NCBI RefSeq assembly: GCF_015767275.1
Contig: NZ_JADWMY010000001.1
Span: forward strand, 930,001 to 994,000
Length of the DNA stretch: 64,000 nucleotides
Reading direction: 5' to 3'
Source: Herbaspirillum sp. AP02
GTDB taxonomy: Bacteria; Pseudomonadota; Gammaproteobacteria; Burkholderiales; Burkholderiaceae_D
The translations under genes and the position numbers were made by a program. The notes below the pieces were generated by a model, which saw only the letters and a program-made list of their open reading frames with translations, ran no database searches and was not told where the DNA came from. Below, in pieces: positions 24,954 to 34,404 of the stretch (the first letter of the stretch is position 1; each line of letters starts with the position of its first letter).

Positions 24954-25445
24954 TCATCGTCCATCCATCCGGTCCGGCCCCGATTTCGGAACGCCGGCAT
25001 CGCCGCCCTCATCGATCTTGGGCGCAGTTGAAGGAAGTGATTTCCTTCGACCGGGCTTGCCACGCTTGACGTCCTGGACAGCATAGAAATCACGTTTCTT
25101 CCGGGTCGCCAGCGACATGCGCGCCATTCCTTGCAGTAGCTGCACCAGCACATTACGGGTGGCCGCGTCGACGTTGCGATAGCAGGAAATCAGTTCGCTC
25201 TCCTGCGGCGTCGGGAGAACGCCACGCGTGCCGGTCAACACATAGGTGACATCAATGCCGATGGCCACCAGACCATGCAGGTAGTAGGCATCCGGCGCTG
25301 TTTCACCGATCTCGTACTTGATCTGGGTGCGGGCGGTGATCGCCAGTTCGTCGGCCACGGATTTCTGGGTGTGGCCACAGCGGCTGCGCTCTTTCGCCAA
25401 CCGATCGCCAAGTATTGTCAAATATTCAGTTTTATTCGATGACAT
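24954..25445 (-). CDS. XRE-family helix-turn-helix transcriptional regulator, phage-type
   Basis: 163 residues from the ATG at 25445, which has a GGAGAGG-type ribosome site. Residues about 10-65 form a Cro/CI-type HTH (LGDRLAKERSRCGHTQKSVA, ...TQIKYEIGETAP). After it comes DAYYLHGLVAIGIDVTYVLTG, a segment common in prophage-type regulators of Burkholderiales. A Lys/Arg-rich tail follows (about 112-163). It is divergent from a small ribbon-helix-helix-like gene, 57 bp from start to start, so it probably represses both. Its targets are unknown. Confidence 0.75.
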   Translation of the reverse strand: MSSNKTEYLTILGDRLAKERSRCGHTQKSVADELAITARTQIKYEIGETAPDAYYLHGLVAIGIDVTYVLTGTRGVLPTPQESELISCYRNVDAATRNVLVQLLQGMARMSLATRKKRDFYAVQDVKRGKPGRRKSLPSTAPKIDEGGDAGVPKSGPDRMDGR

Positions 25446-25502
25446 CTGAAAACGACCTCTCCTAGAATGTTTCTCTCGAATCAATAAGCCAGGAGACATC
25501 TT

Positions 25503-25697
25503 ATGGCAGGCAAGCAACAAACCGAACGCAAGCCCGCAAATGCGTCGGCACGTCTGGTGAATTTTCGACTTACCAAGGCCGAACTGGACGAGGCCAACCA
25601 CTTTGCGGCACAAACTTACCGCTCCAGGGCACTGTTCATTCGGCTAATGTACTTGCGAGGCCTGATTGCGTTCCAGTGCGATCTGGACGAGCAATGA
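25503..25697 (+). CDS. small ribbon-helix-helix-like protein
   Basis: 64 residues with an AGGAGA ribosome site six bases before the ATG. After a basic N-terminus, LVNFRLTKAE could form the beta strand, followed by one helix (LDEANHFAAQTY), a turn and a second helix (SRALFIRLMYLRGL). This is the plan of MetJ/Arc/CopG DNA-binding proteins. The divergent XRE gene suggests a two-regulator or toxin-antitoxin-type module, but no toxin is present. Function unknown. Confidence 0.55.
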   Translation: MAGKQQTERKPANASARLVNFRLTKAELDEANHFAAQTYRSRALFIRLMYLRGLIAFQCDLDEQ

Positions 25698-25714
25698 CAC
25701 CGACCTCCAGGCAG

Positions 25715-26539
25715 CTACACCCTCAGCGAGGAACACCCCCACACCCGGCGCTGGAGAAAATCGGAGACGGCCTGTAAAACCTGCTCCGGCTGCTCCCGGT
25801 GAGGGACGTGGCCACACTGCGATAGCACCAGGCATTCACGGGCTGCCCCCACTTCCCCAGTGGGGCCCGCGATGCGATGCGGATGCGCCAGCGATCCGAA
25901 TTCATCGCGGTCGCCATGCAGGGCCAGAATCGGGCATTGCACGCAGGCCAGGGCCGCATCCAGGGACCAGTCAGCAAAACCTGGATCAAGCCAGGTGTCG
26001 ATCCAGGCATCCAGTACCCAGCGCGCTTTCTGGAGATCGTTTCCATGGTACTTCGCCAGGCGCAAGACCTGGGCCGGATCGGCAAAGTTGTCGCGCGCCG
26101 CGCGTATGCCTTGCAACGTGCGCTCTTCCACAAAGGCCTGCGCCGATTCCGTGATGACGGCCACCACCTGACGCGGCAACTGGGGCGCGGCCGAGATTGC
26201 CATGCCGCCGCCGACGCTGTGACCGAATAACACCACTTTTGCCAGCTCCAACTGCTGTAACACCGCCGCCAGCCACGGGCGGGCCTCGGTAGCGATGAAA
26301 TCGGCTGACAGGCGGTCGTGGCGCGCGGCCGAGTGACCGAAGCCGTAACGATCATAGGCAACAACAGCACAGCCGAGGCGTGCCGACAATTGCGCCGGGA
26401 AATCCCGCCACAAGGCCAGCCCGCCCAACGACTCGTGCATCAACACGATGGTTGGACGATCCGGCTTGGGCACACCCCACAGGCAGGCCTGCAGAACGAT
26501 ATCGTCGATCCGGACCGTGCATTGTTGCGGTGCGTTCAC
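25715..26539 (-). CDS. alpha/beta-hydrolase fold protein
   Basis: 274 residues from the GTG at 26539, preceded by GAGGGA. An in-frame ATG at 26569 lies inside the liv-operon terminator and is less likely. Family features are the oxyanion region VLMHESLGG, the nucleophile elbow GHSVGGG (Ser in GHSVG), ILALHGDRDEFG with the acidic residue and a late catalytic His (CGHVPHRE). The substrate is not known. It follows the livF gene on the same strand beyond a terminator, so it may have its own promoter. Confidence 0.85.
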   Translation of the reverse strand: MNAPQQCTVRIDDIVLQACLWGVPKPDRPTIVLMHESLGGLALWRDFPAQLSARLGCAVVAYDRYGFGHSAARHDRLSADFIATEARPWLAAVLQQLELAKVVLFGHSVGGGMAISAAPQLPRQVVAVITESAQAFVEERTLQGIRAARDNFADPAQVLRLAKYHGNDLQKARWVLDAWIDTWLDPGFADWSLDAALACVQCPILALHGDRDEFGSLAHPHRIAGPTGEVGAARECLVLSQCGHVPHREQPEQVLQAVSDFLQRRVWGCSSLRV

Positions 26540-26551
26540 GTCGTTTCCCTC

Positions 26552-26583
26552 GCAAAAGAAAAGGCGCACCCAAGGATGCGCCT
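26552..26583 (-). terminator. terminator of the liv operon
   Basis: On the minus strand, GGCGCATCC and GGGTGCGCC form a stem (with one G-T pair) followed by TTTTCTTTT. It lies about 125 bp after the livF stop. Confidence 0.8.
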
Positions 26584-26706
26584 TAATCAGCCCTCAAGAG
26601 GTATGCCTCCCCCTTAATATACCGGACACGCTGTCAGCCATTGCGACGTGCGAGCCCAAATATCACGATGGGCGCATCGTCGATGCCGCGTCCACTGCGG
26701 CTCTTG

Positions 26707-27435
26707 TCAATGATGCGCTCCGCCGCCCAGGTAGGCGGCCTTGACTGCCGGGTCGTTCTGCAGCTTGTCGGCAGGTCCATGGACAGAGATCTTGCCATTC
26801 TCCAACACATAACCGTAATCCGCAACATTGAGCGCGGCTGCCGCAAACTGCTCGACCAGCAGCATGGTCACGCCCTGCTCCTTGAGTCGCGAGATGATGC
26901 GGAAAACCTCATCGACCAGAATAGGCGCCAGGCCCATCGACGGCTCGTCCAGCAGGATCACCTCCGGATTCAACATCACGGCGCGCGCCATGGCCAGCAT
27001 CTGCTGCTCCCCCCCCGAGAGCGTGCCAGCCAGCTGGGTCTGCCTTTCCTTCAGGCGTGGGAACAGCTCCAGCGCCCGTTCCAGATCATGAGCGATATCA
27101 CCCTTGGGACGGGCCCGGGTGAAGCGTGGAAAAGCACCCAAGAGCAAGTTGTCGGCCACGCTCATGGTGGCGAACACGCGCCGTCCTTCCGGCGAATGGG
27201 CCAGGCCGAAACGGGCGATCCGGTGAGAATCGAGGCCGGTGATGTTCTTGCCACCCAGCGTGACCTCCCCGCCTTTGGGCTTGATCATCCCGGAGATGGC
27301 GCGCATGGTGGTGGTCTTGCCGGCGCCGTTGGAGCCGATCAAGGTCACCACCTTGCCCTTGGGCACGTCCATCGAAATGCCATGCAGCACCTCGACCTTG
27401 CCGTAGGCAGCGTGCAGATTGGAAATAGTCAGCAT
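26707..27435 (-). CDS. livF: branched-chain amino acid ABC transporter ATPase LivF
   Basis: 242 residues, full length. Walker A GSNGAGKTTT (about residues 34-43), signature LSGGEQQMLAMARA and Walker B VILLDEPSMGLAP identify an ABC ATPase of the LivF type. It is separated by two bases from the fused LivM-LivG gene upstream. It hydrolyses ATP together with the LivG domain to drive uptake of Leu, Ile, Val or related substrates. Confidence 0.95.
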   Translation of the reverse strand: MLTISNLHAAYGKVEVLHGISMDVPKGKVVTLIGSNGAGKTTTMRAISGMIKPKGGEVTLGGKNITGLDSHRIARFGLAHSPEGRRVFATMSVADNLLLGAFPRFTRARPKGDIAHDLERALELFPRLKERQTQLAGTLSGGEQQMLAMARAVMLNPEVILLDEPSMGLAPILVDEVFRIISRLKEQGVTMLLVEQFAAAALNVADYGYVLENGKISVHGPADKLQNDPAVKAAYLGGGAHH

Positions 27436-27437
27436 GT

Positions 27438-29405
27438 TCAGGCTCCCGCGGGGCTGGATGTGTTGTCATGGGCATCGCCTGCGCCACTGCCGAGGTAGGC
27501 TTCGATGACCTTGGGGTCAGCTTGCACCTGGGCCGGCTTGCCTTCGGCGATCTTCTGGCCGAAGTCGAGCACGGTGACGGTATCGCAGATCGACATGACC
27601 ACGTCCATGTGGTGTTCGATCAGGATGATGGTGATGCCGGCTTCGCGGATCTTGCGGATGATGGCAATGAGTTCCTTGATGTCGGGCGCGGTCAGGCCGG
27701 CAGCCGGTTCGTCCAGCAGCAACAGACTTGGATTGAGGCCCAGGGCACGACCGATTTCCAGCAGACGCTGCTTGCCGTAAGGCAGATTGCGCGCCTCTTC
27801 ATTGGCCAGATTGGCCAGGCCGACGAACTCCAGGATGGCAGCCGCGCGCTCGCGGGCAGCCTGCTCTTCCCGCACATACCGGGGCGTATTGACCATCACA
27901 TCGACCACATTGCTGTTGAAGGTGTGATGCAAGCCGACCAGCACGTTTTCAGTAGCCGTCATTTCACCGAACAGCTGCACGTTCTGGAAAGTCCGCGCCA
28001 CGCCACCCAGGGCGATGATCGAGGGCGTATTGCCGGAGATCTGGCGCCCGTCGTATTCGACCGTACCATCGGTGGGACGATAGATGCCGGTGAGCACGTT
28101 CATCATGGTGCTCTTGCCGGAGCCATTGGGGCCGATCAGGCCGTGCACGGTTCCTTTGCGCACATCCAGGTCCACGCGGTTGAGCGCCTTGAGGCCCCCG
28201 AACTGCATCAGGATCTGATTGACCTTCAACAGCGTCGCCCCCTCGTCCTTGACCGAATCGGTCGTGATGACGGCACGCTCCTTGTCGCCGGCGATCTGCT
28301 GCGCCACGGGCACATGCTTGGTCAAGAGGCGACCAAACAGGCTGCGGCAGAAGCCGACAATGCCGTCCTGCAGGTAGTACACGACGAACAGGGTCATCAG
28401 GCCGAAGATCGTCAGGCGCCAGTCGGTGATGTTTTCCAGCTTGTAGGAGAAGGCTGCCATGGCAATGGTCGCCACCACCGGCACGGCGACGCCGCGCAAG
28501 GTCTTGGTCTTCTTTGCCAGCTGCGCGCCTGCGCCTACCACCACGATGACCGCAAGCACGGTAGCGATCTGGCGGAACAGCGCAATATCGGACAACAGGC
28601 TCGGCAGCATCACCACGATCAGCGCGCCGATGAGCGAGCCGATGCGCGACTTGCGTCCGCCCATGATCACTGCCAGCAGGAACAGGATGGTCAGCTCGAA
28701 GTTGTAGGTATTGGGTGAGATGTACTCCTCCGAATACGCATACAACGCGCCCGACAGCCCCGCCAGCGCGGCGCTGATGATGAAGGCATAGACCTTGTAG
28801 CGATACACCGACACGCCCATGCAGTCCGATGCGATCGGGCTATCACGCAATGCCTGGAAAGCACGACCGAGATTGGACTTGAGAATGCGATGCACCACGA
28901 TCATGGACAGCACCATCAGGATCGCCACCAGATAGAAGAACTGCACTTCGCTCATCTTCTCGCCGCCGATCATGGGCTTCTGCAGCTTGATGCCCATGGG
29001 ACCTTCGGTAAGGAAGGTCATCTCGTTGATCAGGATCTGGATGATGGTGCCGAATGCCAGCGTGACCATGGCCAGGTAAGGGCCGGTCACCCGCAACGCA
29101 GGCAATGCCAGGATCGCACCGAACACGGCCGTCACCCCGATGGCGGCCGGAAGGGTCACGAAGATGGGCATGCCCAGCTTGAAGAACAGCACGCCGGCGG
29201 CGTAGGAGCCGATGCCGAACAGGCCGGCATGCCCCAGCGAGACCTGGCCGGTGTAGCCGACCACGATGTCCAGCCCGAACAGCAGGATGGCATAGATGAG
29301 GATGGTTTCGATCAGGTGCAGGTAATACGGGTTGTGCACCACCATGGGAATGCCGCCCAGTGCGGCCATACCCAGCAAGGACAGCAGCAGGATTTTCTTG
29401 TTCAT
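27438..29405 (-). CDS. fused branched-chain amino acid transporter permease-ATPase (LivM-LivG)
   Basis: 655 residues combining two usual subunits. Residues 1-about 330 are the LivM permease with eight to ten helices (VVGYTGQVSLGHAGLFGIGSY is diagnostic). A linker of about 60 residues leads to a LivG ATPase: Walker A GPNGSGKST near 425, the variant signature LPYGKQRLLEIGRALG near 545 (usual in LivG), and LLLDEPAAGL. The gene lies four bases after livH. Fusion fixes the stoichiometry of permease and ATPase and is known in Burkholderiales liv operons. Confidence 0.95.
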   Translation of the reverse strand: MNKKILLLSLLGMAALGGIPMVVHNPYYLHLIETILIYAILLFGLDIVVGYTGQVSLGHAGLFGIGSYAAGVLFFKLGMPIFVTLPAAIGVTAVFGAILALPALRVTGPYLAMVTLAFGTIIQILINEMTFLTEGPMGIKLQKPMIGGEKMSEVQFFYLVAILMVLSMIVVHRILKSNLGRAFQALRDSPIASDCMGVSVYRYKVYAFIISAALAGLSGALYAYSEEYISPNTYNFELTILFLLAVIMGGRKSRIGSLIGALIVVMLPSLLSDIALFRQIATVLAVIVVVGAGAQLAKKTKTLRGVAVPVVATIAMAAFSYKLENITDWRLTIFGLMTLFVVYYLQDGIVGFCRSLFGRLLTKHVPVAQQIAGDKERAVITTDSVKDEGATLLKVNQILMQFGGLKALNRVDLDVRKGTVHGLIGPNGSGKSTMMNVLTGIYRPTDGTVEYDGRQISGNTPSIIALGGVARTFQNVQLFGEMTATENVLVGLHHTFNSNVVDVMVNTPRYVREEQAARERAAAILEFVGLANLANEEARNLPYGKQRLLEIGRALGLNPSLLLLDEPAAGLTAPDIKELIAIIRKIREAGITIILIEHHMDVVMSICDTVTVLDFGQKIAEGKPAQVQADPKVIEAYLGSGAGDAHDNTSSPAGA

Positions 29406-29409
29406 CGCT

Positions 29410-30300
29410 TCAGACCTTCTTGATCGCAGTTTTGCCGAACAGGCCTGCAGGTTTCACCGCCAGTACCAACAGCAGCAGTACCAGTCCCGGAACTTCCTTG
29501 TAGCCGGTCGAGATGTAGAAGCCGGTCAAGGTCTCGGCCACGCCCAGGATGAGGCCACCGACGATGGCGCCCATGCCCGAGGTGAGGCCACCGATGATGG
29601 CCACCGCAAACGCCTTCAGGCCCAGTGCTGCACCCATGGTGGCGCCGGTCAAGGTCAGCGGTGCCACCAATACGCCGGCAAAGGCCGCAGTGGCCGACGA
29701 CAGCGCGTAAGAGAAGGTGATCACCATGCTGGTGTTGATACCCATCAGGCCCGCGGCATCGCGGTCATTGGACGTGGCCACCACCGCCTTGCCGTAGATC
29801 GACTTGCGGTTGAAGAGCTCAACGGCAGCCATGATCAGCAATGCGCCCACCACCACCAGCACCTGCATCGGCTGCACGTTGGCGCCCATGATCTGGAACG
29901 GCGTACCGGAGATCGGCGAGGGGAACGGCAGGTCATCCTTGCCCCAGATGTTTTCAGCAACGTTCTTGAAGATGATGGCCAGTGCGATGGTGGACATGAT
30001 CCAGCCGAATTCGGACTTGATCTTGATGGCCGGCCGCACGCCAATCCATTCGACGAACATGCCTTGCAGCGCGCCGAACACCAGCACGATGGGGATCATC
30101 AGCCAGTAGTTGAGATAAGGTCCGCCGTGGATATTGCCCACGACCGACAGGCCCACCAGCGCGCCCAGCATCAGGGCTTCACCCTGACCAAAGTTGAGCG
30201 TGCCGGACGTGGCGAAGGTCAGTTGGTAACCGAAGGCGATCACGGCATAGATCATGCCGAGCGCGATCCCGGAGAAGACCAGTTGTAAGAGGATGTCCAT
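29410..30300 (-). CDS. livH: branched-chain amino acid transporter permease LivH
   Basis: 296 residues, start MDILLQLVFSGIALGMIYAV at 30300 with a purine-rich ribosome site (GGGAA). Eight or so hydrophobic helices are seen, with the permease motifs TSGTLNFGQGEALMLGA and KAFAVAIIGGLTSGMGAIVGG, the cytoplasmic coupling loop. It forms the transmembrane pore with LivM. It is 172 bp downstream of livK, which has its own terminator in between, so livK is likely more highly expressed. Confidence 0.95.
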   Translation of the reverse strand: MDILLQLVFSGIALGMIYAVIAFGYQLTFATSGTLNFGQGEALMLGALVGLSVVGNIHGGPYLNYWLMIPIVLVFGALQGMFVEWIGVRPAIKIKSEFGWIMSTIALAIIFKNVAENIWGKDDLPFPSPISGTPFQIMGANVQPMQVLVVVGALLIMAAVELFNRKSIYGKAVVATSNDRDAAGLMGINTSMVITFSYALSSATAAFAGVLVAPLTLTGATMGAALGLKAFAVAIIGGLTSGMGAIVGGLILGVAETLTGFYISTGYKEVPGLVLLLLVLAVKPAGLFGKTAIKKV

Positions 30301-30402
30301 TGTGTTTCCCAAGAAGCGGCTACCGCCGGGTGGCGGCGTAGAGCTGCGACGAAGCCGCGGCACCGACGGGGCGGACCGTTAGGAATTCGTCAACAGATCG
30401 TG

Positions 30403-30440
30403 TAAAAAAGGCCAGCCCCCGGATCGCAAGGACTGGCCTC
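30403..30440 (-). terminator. terminator or attenuator between livK and livH
   Basis: On the minus strand, AGGCCAGTCC pairs with GGGCTGGCCT and is followed by TTTTTT. Partial read-through into livH would explain an excess of binding protein. Confidence 0.8.
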
Positions 30441-30471
30441 TTCGACTACAGTGCGTGAAGCGAGTCGAGTC

Positions 30472-31623
30472 TTATTTGCCGAGGATGACGCGGCCGTTCT
30501 TGACCTCGCCCATCACGACCATGCCCGGCTTGATGGCTTCGTGATCGTCGTGGGTGAACGGCTTGTCGTAGGTGGTGACCACGCCTTCGACCTTGGTGTT
30601 GAGGCTTTCCAGTGCAGCGCGGACCTTGTCGCCATCAGTGGTGCCGGCCTGCTTGATGGCGGCAGCCAGCAGCAGGATCGAGTCGTAGCCTTGGGCAGCG
30701 GACACGGCCGAGGGCATGCGATCGACCTTGTAGGCCTTCTGGTAAGCCTCGATGAAGGCCTTGCGCTTGGGCGTAGTACCGTCCTGGATGAAGGTTTGCG
30801 GCATGCGGGCACCATTGCCGTTCTTGCCGGAGTTGTCAATGAAGTTACCCATGGACAGCGGCCAGCTGCCGATGATGGGCACGTGCCAGTTCAGCTTTTC
30901 CATGCCGTTGGCGATCTGCGCCAGTTCGGGGCCGATGCCGTAGGTCAGCACGGCCTGGGCGCCGCCCTGCTTGGACTTGAGCAACTGGGCTGTCATGTCC
31001 ACGTCCTTGATGTTGTACTTTTCGACGGCCACCGGGGTGACCTTCTTGTCGGACAGGACCTTTTCCAGATCTTCACGACCGAGCTGGCCGTAGTTGGTGG
31101 AGTCGGCCAGGATGGCGACCTTCGACAGCTTCTGCTTGTCGACCGCCTCGTCGGCGATCATCTTTGCCTGGATCTTGTCGGCAGCGGAGGTGCGGAAGAC
31201 GTAGTTATCCTTTTCCTTCTCGAACTGCTTGGTGATCACGGTGCCGGTGGCCACGTTGTTGATCACGGGGATCTTGGCTTCCTGGTAGAAGCGTTGCGAG
31301 GCCAGGGCCACGCCGGTGTTGATGAAACCGACGGTGGCAACCACCTTTTCCTTGTTGATCAGTTCCTGGGCGATCTGCACGCCGCGCTCGTTCTTGGCTT
31401 CATCATCGCGCTCGATCAGCTGGATCTGGCGACCCAGCAGGCCACCGGCAGCATTGATCTCGGCCACGGCCAGCTTCACGCCATCGCGCATGGACACGCC
31501 CATCGGGGCGGAGCCACCGGTGTAGGGACCGGAAACGCCGATCTTGATCGGATCAGCGGCCTGCGACGACAGCGCAAGCGTCATCAGGGCGGCAGCAACA
31601 AAGGCTTGGGTCTTGTATGTCAT
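30472..31623 (-). CDS. livK: branched-chain amino acid ABC transporter periplasmic binding protein LivK
   Basis: 383 residues. The start at 31623 has a GGAGG ribosome site and gives a signal peptide (MTYKTQAFVAAALMTLALSSQA). The mature protein is type I periplasmic-binding fold: PIKIGVSGPYTGGSAPMG, VKLAVAEINAAGGLLGR, AILADSTNYGQLGREDLEKVL. The ligand may be Leu, Ile, Val or an aromatic or amide; sequence alone does not decide. Confidence 0.93.
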   Translation of the reverse strand: MTYKTQAFVAAALMTLALSSQAADPIKIGVSGPYTGGSAPMGVSMRDGVKLAVAEINAAGGLLGRQIQLIERDDEAKNERGVQIAQELINKEKVVATVGFINTGVALASQRFYQEAKIPVINNVATGTVITKQFEKEKDNYVFRTSAADKIQAKMIADEAVDKQKLSKVAILADSTNYGQLGREDLEKVLSDKKVTPVAVEKYNIKDVDMTAQLLKSKQGGAQAVLTYGIGPELAQIANGMEKLNWHVPIIGSWPLSMGNFIDNSGKNGNGARMPQTFIQDGTTPKRKAFIEAYQKAYKVDRMPSAVSAAQGYDSILLLAAAIKQAGTTDGDKVRAALESLNTKVEGVVTTYDKPFTHDDHEAIKPGMVVMGEVKNGRVILGK

Positions 31624-31782
31624 GTCATCCTCCAGAATGTAATTGTCGGCTAGCACATCGGTGACGGGCCTAGCACTTTTTGAACCCGCTCCGTGTGAAA
31701 CGAATTCTCCGCTCCCTTCGCTCTATGGCGATTCCTTGCGGGAGTGTCGGGGCGATTCTGTCGCAGTTACCTTGCGCCAAAC

Positions 31783-32208
31783 TTACAAGCCTGTCAGGAG
31801 CTGTCGCAGCTTGTCAGGCATGGCAGTGGACTTTTCTTTTTTGAAATCGACCCAGACTATTTTTGCGGCACCGTCAGCATAAATGATCTGATCATCGGCG
31901 GCGTCGCGGATGACATACGTAGTTTCCACACTCGTACGTCCCAGTTGTCCACCCAGCATGTGCACCTCGATGGTGGCGGGATACTTCATCTGGCGCCGGA
32001 AATTGCAGTGGGCGTTGACGATCACCGGGCCCTCTTCGCCCGCAATGGTGGGGCCGAAGACCTCTTCCAGCCACTCGATACGGCATTGCTCCATGAAGCG
32101 GAAGTAGACGGTATTGTTGACGTGACCGAACGCATCCATGTCGCCCCAACGAATGCTCTGACGCGAAACGAAGAGGGGTTTCGCTACGCTGCTTTCCTGA
32201 CTGCTCAT
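31783..32208 (-). CDS. hotdog-fold acyl-CoA thioesterase (4HBT family)
   Basis: 141 residues from the ATG at 32208 (ribosome site AGGA). The signature RWGDMDAFGHVNNTVYFRFMEQCR carries the catalytic Asp and the HVNN turn of 4-hydroxybenzoyl-CoA thioesterase-like hotdog enzymes. The latter half (VEVHMLGGQLGR-like, here EVHMLGGQLGRTSVE) also fits. It lies upstream of livK on the same strand, 159 bp away. It probably hydrolyses an acyl-CoA; substrate unknown. Confidence 0.88.
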   Translation of the reverse strand: MSSQESSVAKPLFVSRQSIRWGDMDAFGHVNNTVYFRFMEQCRIEWLEEVFGPTIAGEEGPVIVNAHCNFRRQMKYPATIEVHMLGGQLGRTSVETTYVIRDAADDQIIYADGAAKIVWVDFKKEKSTAMPDKLRQLLTGL

Positions 32209-32654
32209 TGGTGATCCTTTTCGGTTTGATTCATCGATGACTGAAATTTTTTTCATGAGGACGGCCAAATCTTGTCGCCTCTGCGCCGCCAAATGCTGCT
32301 CAGAAAACCGGGATTTGCGATTCATTCCGGAGTCATTACGCATTCATCCTGAGACGCTTTACGCCATGGATGAGCCACTTACCATCGACGACATAAGCGC
32401 AGGTTATAGGCTGGCGCCAATACGGTATGAGTCAGATGGACAAAATCCAATAAAATACGCGGCATTCTGGAAAACTCCGCCGGCCGGCGATTAGGCTGCA
32501 TGAAGCGCCGCGCATCGCGCATTGTTTCAGACCTGACGGCAGTGATGCGAATAAATTCAACGAATTACCGCCGTCCCTCTAGCGTTTCATCGCGAAATAC
32601 TTAACAATAGCACGATCGTTCGAAAACAGGCAGTTCACATAACACGGGACACCC
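32209..32654. other. intergenic region between the thioesterase and ETF-QO genes
   Basis: About 445 bp. One plus-strand frame (32237-32494, 85 codons) is open, but it has no ribosome site and its first half overlaps the thioesterase leader. I see no family features and do not call it a gene. The rest is probably the divergent promoter region. Confidence 0.4.
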
Positions 32655-34331
32655 ATGACTTCTTCTCAAGACTTGCTCGCACAATACGGCCCACGCGAAT
32701 CCATGGAATACGACGTGGTCATCGTCGGCGGAGGCCCGGCGGGCCTGTCCGCGGCGATCCGCCTCAAGCAACTGGCCGCCCAGCAAAATCGTGAAGTCGC
32801 GGTCTGCGTACTGGAAAAAGGCAGCGAAATCGGTGCCCACATCCTCTCAGGCGCTGTCATGGATCCCCGCGCGCTGAGCGAACTGGTCCCGGACTGGAAG
32901 GAGCAAGGCGCGCCGCTGAACACGCCGGTGACCGAGGACCGCTTCCTGTTCCTCTCCGCCGACAAGGCCTACAAGACCCCGAACTGGCTGTTGCCCTCCT
33001 GTTTCCAGAACCACGGCAACTACGTGATCTCGCTGTCCAACGTCACGCGCTGGCTGGGCCAGCAGGCCGAAGCGCTGGGCGTGGAAATCTTCCCGGGCTT
33101 CCCTGCTGCCGAGGTCCTCTACAACGACGATGGCTCGGTCAAGGGCGTCGCCACCGGCAACATGGGCATCAACAAGGAAGGCGAACCCGGCCCCGAATTC
33201 CAGCTGGGCATGGAGTTGCACGCCAAGTACACCTTCTTCGCCGAAGGTGCGCGCGGTCACCTGGGCAAGCAACTGATCGCCAAGTACAAACTGGACGCCG
33301 GCCGCGATCCACAGACCTATGCCATCGGCATCAAGGAACTGTGGGAAGTAAAGCCGGAAGTCCACCAGCCCGGCCTGGTAATCCACACCGCCGGCTGGCC
33401 GCTGGCCAATGATACCTACGGTGGCTCCTTCCTCTATCACCTGGACAACAACCAGGTGGCCGTGGGCTACGTGGTCGGCCTGGCCTACCAGAATCCTTAC
33501 CTGTCGCCGTTCGAGGAATTCCAGCGCTACAAGACGCACCCTGAAATCCGCAAGTTCCTGGAAGGCGGCAAACGCCTCTCCTACGGCGCGCGCGCCATCA
33601 CCGCCGGCGGCGTGCAATCCTTGCCCAAGCTGGTCTTCCCCGGTGGCGCGCTACTGGGTTGCGATGCCGGCTTCCTCAATGCCTCGCGCATCAAGGGCAG
33701 CCATGCGGCGATCAAGAGCGGCATGCTGGCAGCCGATGCGGCGTTCAATGCTCTGAGCGAGAACCGCCAGGGCGACGAACTCGCAGCCTATCCGGCCACC
33801 TTTGAGGCCTCGTGGCTGAAGGAGGAACTGCACAAGGCCCGCAACTTCAAGCCCTCGATGAGCAAGGGCCTGGTGGCCGGTACGCTGCTGGTGGGTATCG
33901 ATCAGGTGGTGTTCGGCGGCAAGGCGCCCTGGACCCTGCGACACACACATGCCGACCACGAGTGCCTGCGTCCGGCCTCGGACTTTGCCCCGATCGCCTA
34001 CCCCAAGCCGGATGGCAAGCTGACCTTTGATCGTCTGTCCTCGGTGTTCATCTCCAATACCAACCATGGTGAAGACCAGCCGGCGCACCTGACGCTGAAG
34101 GACAAGGCCGTGCCGGTGCAGATCAACCTGGCCAAATACGCTGGCCCTGAGGCGCGCTACTGCCCGGCAGGTGTCTATGAGTTCGTCAAGAACGAAGACC
34201 ATACCGACCGACTGCAGATCAATGCCCAGAACTGCGTGCACTGCAAGACCTGCGATATCAAGGACCCGACCCAGAACATCGTCTGGGTCACGCCTGAAGG
34301 CGGCGGCGGGCCGAACTATTCGGGCATGTAA
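32655..34331 (+). CDS. electron transfer flavoprotein-ubiquinone oxidoreductase (ETF-QO)
   Basis: 558 residues, matching the family. The FAD motif is [17 protein letters not shown] (about 23-39). Mid-chain [16 protein letters not shown] is typical of this flavoprotein. A C-terminal ferredoxin-like domain contains [10 protein letters not shown] and the motif C-x2-C-x2-C ([12 protein letters not shown]) with the upstream Cys, binding one [4Fe-4S] cluster. It passes electrons from ETF (fatty-acid and amino-acid oxidation) to the quinone pool. It stands alone with a terminator after it. Confidence 0.96.
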   Translation: MTSSQDLLAQYGPRESMEYDVVIVGGGPAGLSAAIRLKQLAAQQNREVAVCVLEKGSEIGAHILSGAVMDPRALSELVPDWKEQGAPLNTPVTEDRFLFLSADKAYKTPNWLLPSCFQNHGNYVISLSNVTRWLGQQAEALGVEIFPGFPAAEVLYNDDGSVKGVATGNMGINKEGEPGPEFQLGMELHAKYTFFAEGARGHLGKQLIAKYKLDAGRDPQTYAIGIKELWEVKPEVHQPGLVIHTAGWPLANDTYGGSFLYHLDNNQVAVGYVVGLAYQNPYLSPFEEFQRYKTHPEIRKFLEGGKRLSYGARAITAGGVQSLPKLVFPGGALLGCDAGFLNASRIKGSHAAIKSGMLAADAAFNALSENRQGDELAAYPATFEASWLKEELHKARNFKPSMSKGLVAGTLLVGIDQVVFGGKAPWTLRHTHADHECLRPASDFAPIAYPKPDGKLTFDRLSSVFISNTNHGEDQPAHLTLKDKAVPVQINLAKYAGPEARYCPAGVYEFVKNEDHTDRLQINAQNCVHCKTCDIKDPTQNIVWVTPEGGGGPNYSGM

Positions 34332-34360
34332 GCGCCCGTAAGCGCCCTGCCCCATAACGA

Positions 34361-34391
34361 CAAAAGCCGCATCCCAGGATGCGGCTTTTTG
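34361..34391 (+). terminator. terminator after the ETF-QO gene (probably bidirectional)
   Basis: AAAAGCCGCATCC and GGATGCGGCTTTT form a thirteen-base stem with a two- to three-base loop. T runs follow on both strands, fitting the convergent NUDIX gene. Confidence 0.85.
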
Positions 34392-34404
34392 CATGTCGCC
34401 GACG

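Noticed and set aside
26540-26569. ATG start at 26569 for the alpha/beta hydrolase
   Set aside because: It sits inside the liv terminator; the GTG at 26539 has a ribosome site.
32237-32494. 85-codon plus-strand frame between the thioesterase and ETF-QO genes
   Set aside because: No ribosome site, no family features, overlaps the leader of a divergent gene. Kept only as an unresolved intergenic frame.
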